Assembly (NCBI RefSeq): GCF_016785095.1
Contig: NZ_JAEKJB010000008.1
Coordinates: forward strand, 962,744-1,026,743
Length of the DNA: 64,000 nt
Source: Alloalcanivorax marinus
GTDB taxonomy: Bacteria; Pseudomonadota; Gammaproteobacteria; Pseudomonadales; Alcanivoracaceae
Reading direction: 5' to 3'
Position numbers and translations under genes: made by a program. Below are positions 44,223-52,925 of the stretch, in pieces. The first letter of the stretch is position 1; each line of letters opens with the position of its first letter. A model generated the notes under the pieces. The model had not been told where the DNA came from and did no database searches. It was given only the letters and a program-made list of their open reading frames with translations.

Positions 44223-44349
44223 TGCGCTCTAGCTGGTCGCGGATCGCCTGCTCGGCGTCCTAGAGGTCCACGGCCCGCTGGGCGTTGAGCCAGAAATCCG
44301 GCGTATTACCGAACAGCCGCGCCAGGCGCAGAGCCATTTCCGGGCTCAG
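44200..44349 (-). pseudogene. HigA-type antitoxin, 3' remnant with in-frame stop
   Basis: Reading on the minus strand, the sequence encodes GLSPEMALRLARLFG, NTPDFWLNAQRAVDL, a TAG stop (44260-44262), then DAEQAIRDQLERIKPLTAV and a terminal TGA. This is the C-terminal half of HigA/XRE antitoxins, whose usual ...YDLWxAE... suggests that TGG mutated to TAG. The helix-turn-helix half and any higB toxin are missing; the pilU stop codon abuts the truncated end. It is a decayed toxin-antitoxin remnant. Confidence 0.75.
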
Positions 44350-45467
44350 TCCGGGTTCTCGATGGTCAGGCCACGGGTGGCGTGATCCAGGCTGGAGGCA
44401 TCGGTTTCGTTGCCGAGTTTGATCATCAGGCGCAGGTCGTTGGGCGAGTCGGCGTGGGCGATGGCGTCCTCGTAGGTGATCTCGCCGGCGTCGTAGAGGT
44501 CGTAGAGCGCCTGGTCGAAGGTCTGCATGCCCTGCTCCCGGGATTTGCCCATCAACGCCTTGAGCAGGTGAATCTCGCCCTTGCGGATATGGTCGGACAC
44601 CAGCGGCGTGTTGAGCAGCACCTCGATGGCGGCGCGTCGGCCCTTGCCGTCCGGGGTCGGGATCAACTGCTGGGCGACGATGCCGCGCAGGTTCAGCGAC
44701 AGATCCATGTACAGCTGGCCGTGCCGGTCGGCGGGGAAGAAGTGGATGATGCGGTCCAGGGCCTGGTTGGCATTGTTGGCGTGCAGGGTGGCCAGGCACA
44801 GGTGGCCGGTTTCGGCGAAGGCGATGGCGTAATCCATGACCTCGCGGCTGCGCACCTCGCCGATCAGGATGACATCCGGGGCCTGGCGCAGGGTGTTCTT
44901 CAGGGCGATTTCGAAGGAGTCGGTATCGATGCCCACCTCGCGCTGCGTAACGATGCAGCCCTGGTGCTGATGGACGAATTCGATCGGGTCCTCGATGGAG
45001 ATGATGTGCCCCTTCGAGTTCTTGTTGCGGTGGCCGATCATCGACGCCAGGGAGGTGGATTTACCGGTGCCGGTGGCGCCCACGAACAGCACCAGGCCCC
45101 GTTTGGTCATGGCCAGGTCCTTGATCACCGGCGGCAGGCGCAGGTCGTCCACGTTGGGGATCTTGGTCTCGATACGGCGCAGCACCATGCCCACCAGGTT
45201 GCGCTGATAGAAAGCGCTCACCCGGAAGCGACCGATGCCCCGGGCGGAGATCGCGAAGTTGCATTCGTGGTGCTCGGTGAACTCCTTGCGCTGCTTGTCG
45301 TTCATTACGTTGAGCACCAGGTCCCGGGTCATGTCCGGGGTCAGGGCGTTGCGGGTCACCGGCAATACCTTGCCGTTGACTTTCATGCTGGGCGGCACGC
45401 CGGCGGTGATGAACAGGTCCGAACCGCCTTTCTGCACCATCAGCTTGAGAAGATCCTCGAATTCCAT
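44346..45467 (-). CDS. pilU: Pilus retraction ATPase PilU
   Basis: A 373-residue PilT-paralogue ATPase that assists PilT in type IV pilus retraction. Walker A GATGTGKSTS, Asp box IISIEDPIEFVH, Walker B VILIGEVRSREVM and His box HLCLATLHANNANQALDRI. The start at 45467 gives the conserved MEFEDLLKLMVQKGGSDLF; longer in-frame extensions are unlikely. It is 38 bp after pilT on the same strand. The stop overlaps the higA remnant. Confidence 0.95.
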   Translation of the reverse strand: MEFEDLLKLMVQKGGSDLFITAGVPPSMKVNGKVLPVTRNALTPDMTRDLVLNVMNDKQRKEFTEHHECNFAISARGIGRFRVSAFYQRNLVGMVLRRIETKIPNVDDLRLPPVIKDLAMTKRGLVLFVGATGTGKSTSLASMIGHRNKNSKGHIISIEDPIEFVHQHQGCIVTQREVGIDTDSFEIALKNTLRQAPDVILIGEVRSREVMDYAIAFAETGHLCLATLHANNANQALDRIIHFFPADRHGQLYMDLSLNLRGIVAQQLIPTPDGKGRRAAIEVLLNTPLVSDHIRKGEIHLLKALMGKSREQGMQTFDQALYDLYDAGEITYEDAIAHADSPNDLRLMIKLGNETDASSLDHATRGLTIENPD

Positions 45468-45505
45468 GGGGGCTCCGTCTATGGCTCTATGGCAAGAAGG
45501 CCGTC

Positions 45506-46540
45506 TTAAAAGGCGTCCGGGGTCTTGGCTTTTTCCCGGGCCGCTTCGCGGGATACCAGGCCCTTCTGCACCAGCCCTTGCAGGCACTGATCCAGGGTCT
45601 GCATGCCCAGGGCGCCGCCGGTCTGGATCGCGGAATACATTTGCGCCACCTTGTCTTCGCGGATCAGGTTACGGATCGCGGCGGTGCCGATCATGATCTC
45701 GTGGGCCGCGATCCGGCCACCGCCGTTTTTCTTCATCAACGTCTGCGAGATTACCGCCTGCAGGGATTCGGAGAGCATCGAGCGCACCATGGACTTTTCC
45801 TCGGCGGGGAACACGTCCACCACCCGGTCGATGGTCTTGGCGGCGCTGGTGGTGTGCAGGGTGCCGAACACCAGGTGCCCGGTTTCGGCGGCGGTCAGCG
45901 CCAGACGGATGGTTTCCAGGTCCCGCAATTCGCCCACCAGAATGATGTCCGGGTCTTCCCGCAGGGCCGAGCGCAGCGCCTCGGCGAAGCCCAGGGTATC
46001 GCGGTGCACTTCCCGCTGGTTGACCAGGCACTTCTTGGATTCGTGCACGAATTCGATCGGGTCCTCGATGGTGAGGATGTGCTCGTAGCGGGTCTCGTTG
46101 ATGTAGTTCATCATCGCCGCCAGCGTGGTGGACTTACCGGAGCCGGTGGGGCCGGTCACCAGCACGATGCCGCGCGGGAAGTCGGAGATGTTCTGGAACA
46201 CCTTGCCCATGCCCAGATCCTCCATGGTCAGCACCTTGGAGGGAATGGTCCGGAACACGGCGCCGGCGCCGCGGTTCTGGTTGAAGGCGTTGACCCGGAA
46301 GCGGGCCACCCCGGGCACCTCGAAGGAGAAGTCGGTCTCCAGGAACTCCTCGTAGTCCTTGCGCTGCTTGTCGTTCATTATGTCGTAGACCAGCGCGTGG
46401 ACTTCCTTGTGCTCCATGGGCGGCAGGTTGATCCGGCGCACGTCCCCGTCGACGCGGATCATCGGCGGCAGCCCGGCGGAAAGGTGTAAATCCGAGGCGC
46501 CGTTCTTGGCGCTGAAGGCAAGCAGTTCGGTGATGTCCAT
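45506..46540 (-). CDS. pilT: Pilus retraction ATPase PilT
   Basis: A 344-residue hexameric ATPase powering pilus retraction and twitching; the length equals canonical PilT. Walker A GPTGSGKSTTLA, Asp box ILTIEDPIEFVHES, Walker B IILVGELRDLETI, His box HLVFGTLHTTSAAKTIDR and the retraction motif AAIRNLIRE. The start at 46540 gives MDITELLAFSAKNGASDLHLS. It is divergent from yggS across 71 bp that contain a 13-bp GC palindrome (46590-46602). Confidence 0.97.
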   Translation of the reverse strand: MDITELLAFSAKNGASDLHLSAGLPPMIRVDGDVRRINLPPMEHKEVHALVYDIMNDKQRKDYEEFLETDFSFEVPGVARFRVNAFNQNRGAGAVFRTIPSKVLTMEDLGMGKVFQNISDFPRGIVLVTGPTGSGKSTTLAAMMNYINETRYEHILTIEDPIEFVHESKKCLVNQREVHRDTLGFAEALRSALREDPDIILVGELRDLETIRLALTAAETGHLVFGTLHTTSAAKTIDRVVDVFPAEEKSMVRSMLSESLQAVISQTLMKKNGGGRIAAHEIMIGTAAIRNLIREDKVAQMYSAIQTGGALGMQTLDQCLQGLVQKGLVSREAAREKAKTPDAF

Positions 46541-46611
46541 GGGTTTCGGTATTCTTCTCAGTAGAAATTCGCAGAGTCTTAAACTAACCGCTCCCCGGGA
46601 GCCATTCAATC

Positions 46612-47307
46612 ATGCCCGACGCTGATACGCCGCTAACCTCGATTCGCGCACGGATTCACGCCGCCTGCACGGCCGCCGACCGGGACCCGGACACGGTCAC
46701 CCTGGTGGCGGTGAGCAAGACCCGTGGCGCCGATGAAATCGCCGCCCTGGCGGACCAGGGCCAGCGCCATTTCGGCGAAAATTACCTGCAGGAGGCTCTG
46801 GACAAGATGCCGGCCCTGGCCGGTCGCGGCCTGATCTGGCATTTCATCGGTCCGCTGCAGTCCAACAAGACCCGGGAGGTGGCCGAGCACTTCCACTGGG
46901 TGCATTCGGTGGACCGCGCCAAGATCGCCCGTCGGCTGAATGACCAGCGCCCGGCGGATTTGCCGCCACTGGAGGTCTGTCTGCAGGTCAATCTGGACAA
47001 CGAGGACAGCAAGAGCGGCCTGCCCCTGGCGGAGGTACCGGCGCTGGCGGCCCGGTTCGGGGAATGGCCCAGGCTGCGGCTGCGTGGCCTGATGGCGATT
47101 CCCCGTGCCGACGCCCAGGACCACAACCGGGCCGCGTTCCGCCAGCTCGCCATGACACTGTCACAATTGCGCAATACAATGCCGGCCCTCGACACCCTGT
47201 CCATGGGCATGAGCGCGGACTATCCGGTGGCCATCGAAGAAGGCGCCACCCTGATCCGGCTGGGCACCGCCCTGTTCGGCCCGCGTCCGCCCAAGCAGGA
47301 CGGCTAA
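46612..47307 (+). CDS. yggS: YggS/PLPBP pyridoxal phosphate homeostasis protein
   Basis: A 231-residue single-domain PLP-binding protein of the alanine racemase N-terminal fold. The PLP lysine is in LVAVSKTR; other motifs are FGENYLQEALDK, WHFIGPLQSNK, VDRAKIARRLN and LSMGMSADYPVAIEEGATLIRLGTALFG. It buffers PLP and affects amino-acid and vitamin B6 balance. It is 18 bp upstream of proC, as in Pseudomonas. Confidence 0.96.
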   Translation: MPDADTPLTSIRARIHAACTAADRDPDTVTLVAVSKTRGADEIAALADQGQRHFGENYLQEALDKMPALAGRGLIWHFIGPLQSNKTREVAEHFHWVHSVDRAKIARRLNDQRPADLPPLEVCLQVNLDNEDSKSGLPLAEVPALAARFGEWPRLRLRGLMAIPRADAQDHNRAAFRQLAMTLSQLRNTMPALDTLSMGMSADYPVAIEEGATLIRLGTALFGPRPPKQDG

Positions 47308-47325
47308 TAAAGGAATGGCGCAGTT

Positions 47326-48135
47326 ATGGCACAGCAACTGATTGGATTCATCGGGGCCGGCAACATGGCCAACAGCCTGGCCGGCGGCATGATCGCCAAG
47401 GGCATTCGTCCGGCGCGCATCTGGATGAGCGATCCGTCCAAGGACCGTCTGGATGAAGTGTCGCAACTGCACCGGGTGCACGTGACCCACGACAACCTGG
47501 ACGTGGCGCGCCGCGTGGACGTGCTGGTGCTGGCGGTGAAGCCCCAGGTGATGGGCGATGCCTGCGCTGCCCTGCGCGAGATCATCGTCGAACGCCAGCC
47601 CATGGTGATCTCCATCGCTGCCGGCGTCACCGTGGCCAATCTGCGTGAATGGCTGGGCGACGCGCCCATCGTGCGTTGCATGCCCAACACCCCGGCCCTG
47701 GTGCAGGCCGGCGCCACCGGCCTGTTCGCCGCCGACGGTGTGAGCGAGGAGCAAAAGGCCATGGCCGGGCAGATTCTCGGTGCCGTCGGGTTGACCTTCT
47801 GGTTCGATCAGGAGAAGGAGCTGGACGCGGTGACCGCGGTGTCCGGTTCCGGTCCGGCCTACTTTTTCCTGCTCATGGAATCCCTGATCGACGCCGCCGT
47901 GGCCCAGGGGCTGGATGCCGCCACCGCCCGCCAGATGGTGCTGCAAACCGCCTGGGGCGCCGCTCAGCTGGCGATCACCAGTGAAGCGGGCCCGGAAATT
48001 CTGCGTCAGCGGGTGACCAGCCCCGGCGGCACCACCGCCGCCGCGCTGGGCGTGTTCGAGGAGGCCGGTTTCCGCGAGCAGGTACAGGCCGCCGTGGCCG
48101 CCGCCCGCGAGCGCTCCGAACAACTGGCGGAGTAG
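47326..48135 (+). CDS. proC: Pyrroline-5-carboxylate reductase
   Basis: A 269-residue enzyme making proline from pyrroline-5-carboxylate with NAD(P)H. Rossmann motif IGFIGAGNMANSLAGGMI, then VLVLAVKPQVM, RCMPNTPALVQAGATGLFA and the signature DAVTAVSGSGPAYFFLLMESL with RVTSPGGTTAAALGVFEE. In related genomes yggT follows directly; here about 9.4 kb intervene. Confidence 0.96.
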   Translation: MAQQLIGFIGAGNMANSLAGGMIAKGIRPARIWMSDPSKDRLDEVSQLHRVHVTHDNLDVARRVDVLVLAVKPQVMGDACAALREIIVERQPMVISIAAGVTVANLREWLGDAPIVRCMPNTPALVQAGATGLFAADGVSEEQKAMAGQILGAVGLTFWFDQEKELDAVTAVSGSGPAYFFLLMESLIDAAVAQGLDAATARQMVLQTAWGAAQLAITSEAGPEILRQRVTSPGGTTAAALGVFEEAGFREQVQAAVAAARERSEQLAE

Positions 48136-48332
48136 TCCCGGCCCGTGCCCGATTCGGGTGCGGGGTGATACAGGCTGGTGCGCCCACGCCGTCAGGGGGT
48201 GTACCTTTCCGATTTGGTGGTGCTAGTATCTTTCGCGGTGAACGCCGCGTTCCGCGCGGGCGCGTCACCGGCACCCGAGGTGGTGCGAAAATTGCTTGAG
48301 CCTGGTACCGCTTCGCTGGCCTCCGCGCCGGC

Positions 48333-48350
48333 ACAGGCAACGAAGTCTGT
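48333..48350 (+). promoter_or_regulatory. Candidate ANTAR-target hairpin
   Basis: ACAGGC and GTCTGT form a 6-bp stem (one G-U pair) closed by hexaloop AACGAA. ANTAR antiterminators bind paired hairpins whose hexaloops have A at position 1 and G at position 4, which this loop satisfies. A second partner is less clear: candidates are a stem TTGAT/ATCGA with 7-base loop AAAGACA (48387-48403), or GGC/GCC with loop GAAGAA (48405-48416) overlapping the terminator's left arm. Confidence 0.55.
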
Positions 48351-48412
48351 CGCGGTACTCAACAGAAGGCGCTGATAACGGCGCCGTTGATAAAGACAAT
48401 CGAAGGCGAAGA

Positions 48413-48452
48413 AGCCCCGTCGACTCTTGGAGTCGACGGGGCTTTTTTTTTT
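48413..48452 (+). terminator. Attenuator terminator immediately before the permease gene
   Basis: AGCCCCGTCGACTC (48413-48426) pairs perfectly with 48430-48443 across loop TTG, followed by ten T (48443-48452). GGAG starts at 48453 and the ATG is at 48465, so the operon's first Shine-Dalgarno directly follows the terminator. Expression of the operon from the leader requires antitermination. Confidence 0.92.
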
Positions 48453-48464
48453 GGAGAAAAAAAT

Positions 48465-49958
48465 ATGGGAAAGCTGAAAGAGTGGTTTCAAGGTCCACAG
48501 GACATCACTGAAGCGGAAGCGGTGGAAGATTACGCCGTCGGCCGCGTTCCCCATCACTATCGCTGGCCGATTCCGGCCATCATTCTGGTGCTGCTCGGTA
48601 ACTCCACCGCCATGTTCTGGTTCAGCCTGGGCGCCGACATGACCTATCAGGTGGGTTGGCCAAAGGTGTGGATACCGATCCTCTACATGGTGGTGCTCGC
48701 CACCCTGATCGGCGCCGTGATCATGAAACTGGCCAGCAAGGAAGGCCTGTCGCTGAACCTGATGACCCGGGGTCTGGGCTTCGGCTATATGGGCTCGGCG
48801 GTCACCTCGCTGATCTACGCGATCAACTTTATTTTCTATTTTCTGTTCGAAGGCACCATCGTTTCCCACGCCATCGCCAATCAACTGGGCATCGCCGTGG
48901 ATTCGCCCATGGGCATCGCGATCTTCGCCACCATGGGCCTGGCCGCCATCTGGTTCGTCTGGAAGGGAATGTCCTCGATGCAGTTTCTGCAGACCTGGGG
49001 CGTGCCGATCTTCGTGGTGTTGTTCGCGTTCTGCATGTGGCAACTGGCCCATGACTACACGCCGGTGGGCTTCGCCGGTTGGCAACCCAAGGGTGACGCG
49101 GACAGCAACGCCATGTGGATGGTGTTGAACATGGCCAACGGCCAGATCGTGTTCCAGGGCCTGCTCGCCACCGATTACGGGCGCTTCGCCAAACCCGGCA
49201 TCACTCACAAGGGCACCGCCACCATCATGCTCGGCATGCTGATCCCGATCGTCGCCGTGATGTTGTTCGGCGCCTACCTGGCCTACACCCTGATGCCGCA
49301 CATCAAAAGCGGCGACGTCTGGAGCCATGCGCTTGATCCGGGTTTCGTATTCCCCATGGTGATCGGCGTGGTGGGTGTGATCTTCACCATCATCACGCAG
49401 ATCCGCATCAACGTGATGAACCTGTATTCCGGCTCCATCGCGCTCTCCAACACCATGGACATGGCCTTTAACTACCGGCCCGGCCGGCAGTGGTGGATGG
49501 TGCTGGTATGGGCGTTCGGGGTGCTGTTCTATGTGTGCAACATCCTTCAGTACACCGGCACTTTCCTGGCCATCACCGGCATTCTCACCAACACCTGGGT
49601 GTTCATCATCCTCACCGATTACTTCGTGTGCCGGAAGCTGTTGGGCCTGGCGCCCACCGACTTCGTGGAATACCGCAAGGAGTACCTGCGCCGCTGGAAC
49701 CCGTCCGGCTCGATCGCGTTGGCGGTGGCCGTGGCGATTGGCGCCGCCGGCATTCTCGGCGCCTATCCGATGGTGTTCGCTTCCTTCATCGCCATGCTGG
49801 TGGGTCCGGTGATCCATGTGATCATCAGCGTCGCCACCCGTGGTCGTTTTTACTTCAGCACTTTCCCCGAGGACATGCCGACCCGCTGGCGGCCTTCCCA
49901 GCGCTACCAGGGACCGCGCCCGGACGCCGCGGCCATGTCCTATTCATCCGCACAATAA
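48465..49958 (+). CDS. NCS1-family permease
   Basis: A 497-residue nucleobase:cation symporter-1 family protein with about twelve membrane helices (PAIILVLLGNSTAMFWFSLG; LGFGYMGSAVTSLIYAINFI; NMANGQIVFQGLLATDYGRF). NCS1 members import purines, pyrimidines, hydantoins, allantoin or related N-compounds. The first gene after the attenuator, it probably imports the substrate of the hydrolase 13 bp downstream. GGAG and an A-rich spacer precede the ATG. The exact substrate cannot be read from sequence. Confidence 0.88.
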   Translation: MGKLKEWFQGPQDITEAEAVEDYAVGRVPHHYRWPIPAIILVLLGNSTAMFWFSLGADMTYQVGWPKVWIPILYMVVLATLIGAVIMKLASKEGLSLNLMTRGLGFGYMGSAVTSLIYAINFIFYFLFEGTIVSHAIANQLGIAVDSPMGIAIFATMGLAAIWFVWKGMSSMQFLQTWGVPIFVVLFAFCMWQLAHDYTPVGFAGWQPKGDADSNAMWMVLNMANGQIVFQGLLATDYGRFAKPGITHKGTATIMLGMLIPIVAVMLFGAYLAYTLMPHIKSGDVWSHALDPGFVFPMVIGVVGVIFTIITQIRINVMNLYSGSIALSNTMDMAFNYRPGRQWWMVLVWAFGVLFYVCNILQYTGTFLAITGILTNTWVFIILTDYFVCRKLLGLAPTDFVEYRKEYLRRWNPSGSIALAVAVAIGAAGILGAYPMVFASFIAMLVGPVIHVIISVATRGRFYFSTFPEDMPTRWRPSQRYQGPRPDAAAMSYSSAQ

Positions 49959-49971
49959 CAGGAGCGTTTCC

Positions 49972-51681
49972 ATGACCGCGCAAAAACTGCCGGTGGCGGC
50001 GGTTCAGTTCGAACCGACGCTGGGCAAGAAAAGCGACAACATCGACCGTTTGCTGGCGTTGACCGAGGAGGCGGCCCGGGACGGCGCCCGCCTGATCGTG
50101 CTGCCAGAGATGGCCACCACCGGTTATTGCTGGTATCACCGCGAGGAAGTGGCCCCCCATGTGGAGCCGGTGCCCGGCCCCACCACGGAGGCGTTCACCG
50201 CGCTGGCCGCCCGTCATGATTGCTACATCGTGCTGGGAATGCCGGAGCGGGACCCGGCCACCGATCTTTACTACAACAGCGCCGTGCTGGTGGGGCCGGC
50301 GGGGGTGGTGGGCGTGCACCGCAAGACGCACCCCTACATCGCCGAGCCGAAATGGGCCGCCAATGGCGACCAGCACGCGGTGTTCGATACCCCCATTGGC
50401 CGCATCGGTCTGCTGGTCTGCATGGACATCCATTTCGTGGAAACCGCGCGGCTGATGGCGCTGAACGGTGCCCAGGTGATCTGCCATCTCAGCAACTGGC
50501 TGGATGAGCGCACGCCGGCGCCCTACTGGCTGACCCGGGCCTGGGAAAACGATTGCGCACTGATCGAAGGCAACCGCTGGGGATGGGAGCGGGGCGTGCA
50601 GTTCAGCGGCGGCAGTTGCGTGGTGGGCGCCGATGGCGCCCTGCTCGGCTACCGCGATAGCGGCGACGGCGTGGTGCGCGCCGACATTGAGCTGCCCGAA
50701 CGCAACCGCAGCCTGGGTAAGCGGCGACCGGAGTTGTACCACCGGCTGCTGACCAACACCTTCAGTTGGAACCCGAAGGATTTCTTTGGCCTGTACGGTT
50801 TCCGGCCGCTGCCCCCGGGCAAGCGGTCGGTGGTGGCCGCCGCCCAGTTCGCGCCCGCCGAGCACGTTAACGGCAACCTGCGGACCCTGCGCGACCTGGC
50901 CCGCCAGGCCAGGGACGGCGGCGCCGAACTGCTGGTGTTCCCGGAGCGGGCCCTGACCGGCCCCGGTGGCGCGGACAGTGCCATCGAGGCCGGTGACCCG
51001 GCGTTGCAGGAAGTGCTCGACATCGCCTTGGAAACCAACCTCAATCTGGTGGTGGGCTGGCTGGAGCGGGACGGAGATCGCTATTACAACAGCGCCCGCC
51101 TGGTGGGCCCCGCCGGCGTACTGGCGGACTATCGGCAGATTCACGTGGCCGAGCGGGACCGTCACTGGCTCAGCGCCGGTGACCGCTGGGTGTTCCACGA
51201 TCTGCCCTGTGGCCGAGTCGGCCTGCTGCTCGGTGAGGATCTGACCGTGCCCGAGGCCGGTCGCGTGTTGAGCCTGGAGGGCTGTGACATCATCGCCGCG
51301 CCGGCATCGTTGCACGGCCCGGTGCCGATGGCTCACGCTGGTTCGCGTATTGCCCAGAACTACCCGATTCCCACCGGCGAGGACCCGCACCATTGGCTGT
51401 TGCCGCGCGTGCGCGCCGGTGAGAACAACCTGTGGCTGGTGTTCGCCAACGACGCCGGCGGCGGCGCCTTCGGGCTCAGCGGGGTGTACGGGCCGGACAC
51501 CTTCGCGTTCCCGCGCAGCGAGGTGAAACAGATTCGCCACGGTGGCGTGGTGATGATGACCATCGACACCGGCGACGATCAGGCCCCGTACCCCACCCAT
51601 GTGGTGCGCCGCAAGGATCTGGTGCTGATGCGCCAGCCGCATCATTATCAACCCCTGGTGGAGCGCGAAACGACCGGTTGA
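49972..51681 (+). CDS. Double-domain carbon-nitrogen hydrolase, second domain inactive
   Basis: A 569-residue protein with two nitrilase-superfamily domains, about residues 5-275 and 285-550. Domain 1 has the full triad: Glu46 (VLPEMATTGY), Lys118 (VHRKTHPYI) and Cys150 (LLVCMDIHF). In domain 2 the Glu is kept (Glu325, VFPERALTG), but the Lys position is Gln389 (YRQIHVAE) and the Cys position is Gly421 (LLLGEDLT), so it should be non-catalytic. Domain 1 would hydrolyse a nitrile, amide or N-carbamoyl bond; domain 2 may bind ligand or stabilise the assembly. It lies between an NCS1 permease and AmiC/AmiR-like regulators, 13 bp after the permease with an AGGAG site. Confidence 0.85.
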   Translation: MTAQKLPVAAVQFEPTLGKKSDNIDRLLALTEEAARDGARLIVLPEMATTGYCWYHREEVAPHVEPVPGPTTEAFTALAARHDCYIVLGMPERDPATDLYYNSAVLVGPAGVVGVHRKTHPYIAEPKWAANGDQHAVFDTPIGRIGLLVCMDIHFVETARLMALNGAQVICHLSNWLDERTPAPYWLTRAWENDCALIEGNRWGWERGVQFSGGSCVVGADGALLGYRDSGDGVVRADIELPERNRSLGKRRPELYHRLLTNTFSWNPKDFFGLYGFRPLPPGKRSVVAAAQFAPAEHVNGNLRTLRDLARQARDGGAELLVFPERALTGPGGADSAIEAGDPALQEVLDIALETNLNLVVGWLERDGDRYYNSARLVGPAGVLADYRQIHVAERDRHWLSAGDRWVFHDLPCGRVGLLLGEDLTVPEAGRVLSLEGCDIIAAPASLHGPVPMAHAGSRIAQNYPIPTGEDPHHWLLPRVRAGENNLWLVFANDAGGGAFGLSGVYGPDTFAFPRSEVKQIRHGGVVMMTIDTGDDQAPYPTHVVRRKDLVLMRQPHHYQPLVERETTG

Positions 51682-51690
51682 AACCGTATC

Positions 51691-51714
51691 GGGGCGGCTC
51701 CGCCGCCCCCTTTT
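51691..51714 (+). terminator. Short hairpin with T4 between hydrolase and amiC-like gene
   Basis: GGGGCGGC/GCCGCCCC with a 3-base loop, followed by TTTT. The T-tract is short and overlaps the first ribosome-binding repeat, so it probably allows partial read-through and sets a lower level for the regulatory genes downstream. Confidence 0.5.
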
Positions 51715-51760
51715 CAGGAGCAGCAATTTTCCAGGAGCAGCAACTTTTCAGGAGCAGCAA
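51711..51760 (+). repeat. Three tandem copies of a 16-17 bp ribosome-binding unit
   Basis: Copies at 51711-51726, 51727-51743 and 51744-51760 each carry TCAGGAGCAGCAA (one with an extra C), so AGGAG occurs three times before the ATG at 51760, the last copy in proper register. Recent duplication is evident from near identity. Confidence 0.9.
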
Positions 51761-52923
51761 TGGCTTCGCGACACGATACCGAGAGCGGCAAGCCAGTGAT
51801 CCCGGTGGGCATTCTGTATTCCGTCTCCGGCGAGTATGGCGTGATCGGGCGGGAGATGCTCAACGGCATCATGATGTCCATCGAGCAGATCAACGCCAAC
51901 AACGAATTCGATTTCACCCTGGCGCCGATCGTGCGTGACCCGGGCGGTGTATTGGATCATTACCATGAACACTGCCACGAGTTGTTGTACCGGCACGGCG
52001 TCAAGCACATCGTCGGCTGCTACACCTCGGCGTCACGCAAGGTGATTCTGCCGCTGATCGAAGGCGCCAACGCCCTGTTGTGGCATTCCGCCCGCTACGA
52101 AGGCTTCGAGAGCAGCAACAACGTCATCTACCTGGGCGCCGCGCCCAATCAGCATGTGTTGCCGATGCTGGCCTGGTTGCTGCGCGAGCATCCCGGCGAT
52201 ATTTATCACGTCGGGTCCAACTACGTCTGGTCCTGGGAGATCGACCGCATCACCGCGGAGGCGTTGGCCGCCACCGGCCACCGGCTCGAAGCCAGCCGGC
52301 TGGTGAACCTGGGTGACACCGATGTGGACGCGATCATCCAGGACATCGCCGAACGCCGGCCCAAGGTGGTGCTCGTGACCCTGGTTGGGCAATCCGCCTA
52401 TCGCTTCTACCATGCCTGGCGAGAGGCCGCCGAGCGCGACCCCTATCTGGCGTCGGACACCGTTATCAAGCTCAGCCTGACGCTGTGCGAAGCGGAGGTG
52501 AGCCTGGTGGGCAAGGAAGCCCTGGAGGGTTACCTGGTGTCCTCCGCCTGGTTTCAGTCGGTGCGCAACGAAGCCAACACGCGCTTTCTGGATCAGTACC
52601 GCGCGCGCTTCGGCGATCACAGTTCACCGTCGGTGGATTCGGTGGCGGCCTGGACCGCCGGCCAGTTCCTGGCGCGCGCCATTCATCGGTGCGGCGGCCA
52701 GCAGGTGGAAGCGGTGCGCGCGGCCGCCTGGCGGGATGAACTGGAAAGCCCGGCGGGCCGGGTACGCATCGACCCGGACAACAACCATGCCTGGCTAACC
52801 CCGCGCCTGGCCCGCTGCCATGACGGTCGCCTGGAAGTGTTTTGGGAGGGCGATGAACCGATCAAGCCGGACCCCTGGCTGACATGGGTGGATCTGGACG
52901 CGCTCGGCCCGGGAGCCAGCTAG
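51760..52923 (+). CDS. AmiC-like amide/urea-type ligand sensor
   Basis: A 387-residue periplasmic-binding-protein-fold protein without a signal peptide, so cytoplasmic like AmiC. Family blocks are VGILYSVSGEYGVIGREMLN, HIVGCYTSASRKVILPLIE, YLGAAPNQHVLPMLAWLL and VGSNYVWSWEIDRITAEAL. In P. aeruginosa AmiC binds amides and releases AmiR so it can antiterminate amiE. The gene lies 2 bp before the ANTAR gene, as amiC precedes amiR. Its ligand is probably the substrate or product of the hydrolase upstream. Confidence 0.88.
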   Translation: MASRHDTESGKPVIPVGILYSVSGEYGVIGREMLNGIMMSIEQINANNEFDFTLAPIVRDPGGVLDHYHEHCHELLYRHGVKHIVGCYTSASRKVILPLIEGANALLWHSARYEGFESSNNVIYLGAAPNQHVLPMLAWLLREHPGDIYHVGSNYVWSWEIDRITAEALAATGHRLEASRLVNLGDTDVDAIIQDIAERRPKVVLVTLVGQSAYRFYHAWREAAERDPYLASDTVIKLSLTLCEAEVSLVGKEALEGYLVSSAWFQSVRNEANTRFLDQYRARFGDHSSPSVDSVAAWTAGQFLARAIHRCGGQQVEAVRAAAWRDELESPAGRVRIDPDNNHAWLTPRLARCHDGRLEVFWEGDEPIKPDPWLTWVDLDALGPGAS

Positions 52924-52925
52924 CC

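Larger units (their letters stand above)
48136..48464 (+). promoter_or_regulatory. Structured leader of the permease-hydrolase-amiC-amiR operon
   Basis: This 329-bp gap has no gene but several perfect hairpins: CGCGG/CCGCG (48234-48249), GCACC/GGTGC (48271-48286), ACAGGC/GTCTGT (48333-48350), GGCGC/GCGCC (48368-48385) and the terminator (48413-48443). A -10-like TAGTAT at 48224-48229 would start the transcript just before them; no good -35 is seen. The layout is that of a transcription-attenuation leader read by the ANTAR protein encoded at 52926-53531. Hairpins are seen; the regulatory role is inferred. Confidence 0.6.

Noticed and set aside
44350..44799. Longer reading frame for the HigA remnant inside pilU
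   Set aside because: Upstream of 44349 the frame is the out-of-frame shadow of pilU; only the last 50 codons resemble HigA.
51661..51700. A second ANTAR-type hairpin before the amiC-like gene
   Set aside because: The GGTT/AACC pairing there leaves a loop that is too small, and no A1/G4 hexaloop was found, so control by the ANTAR protein at this site is not supported.
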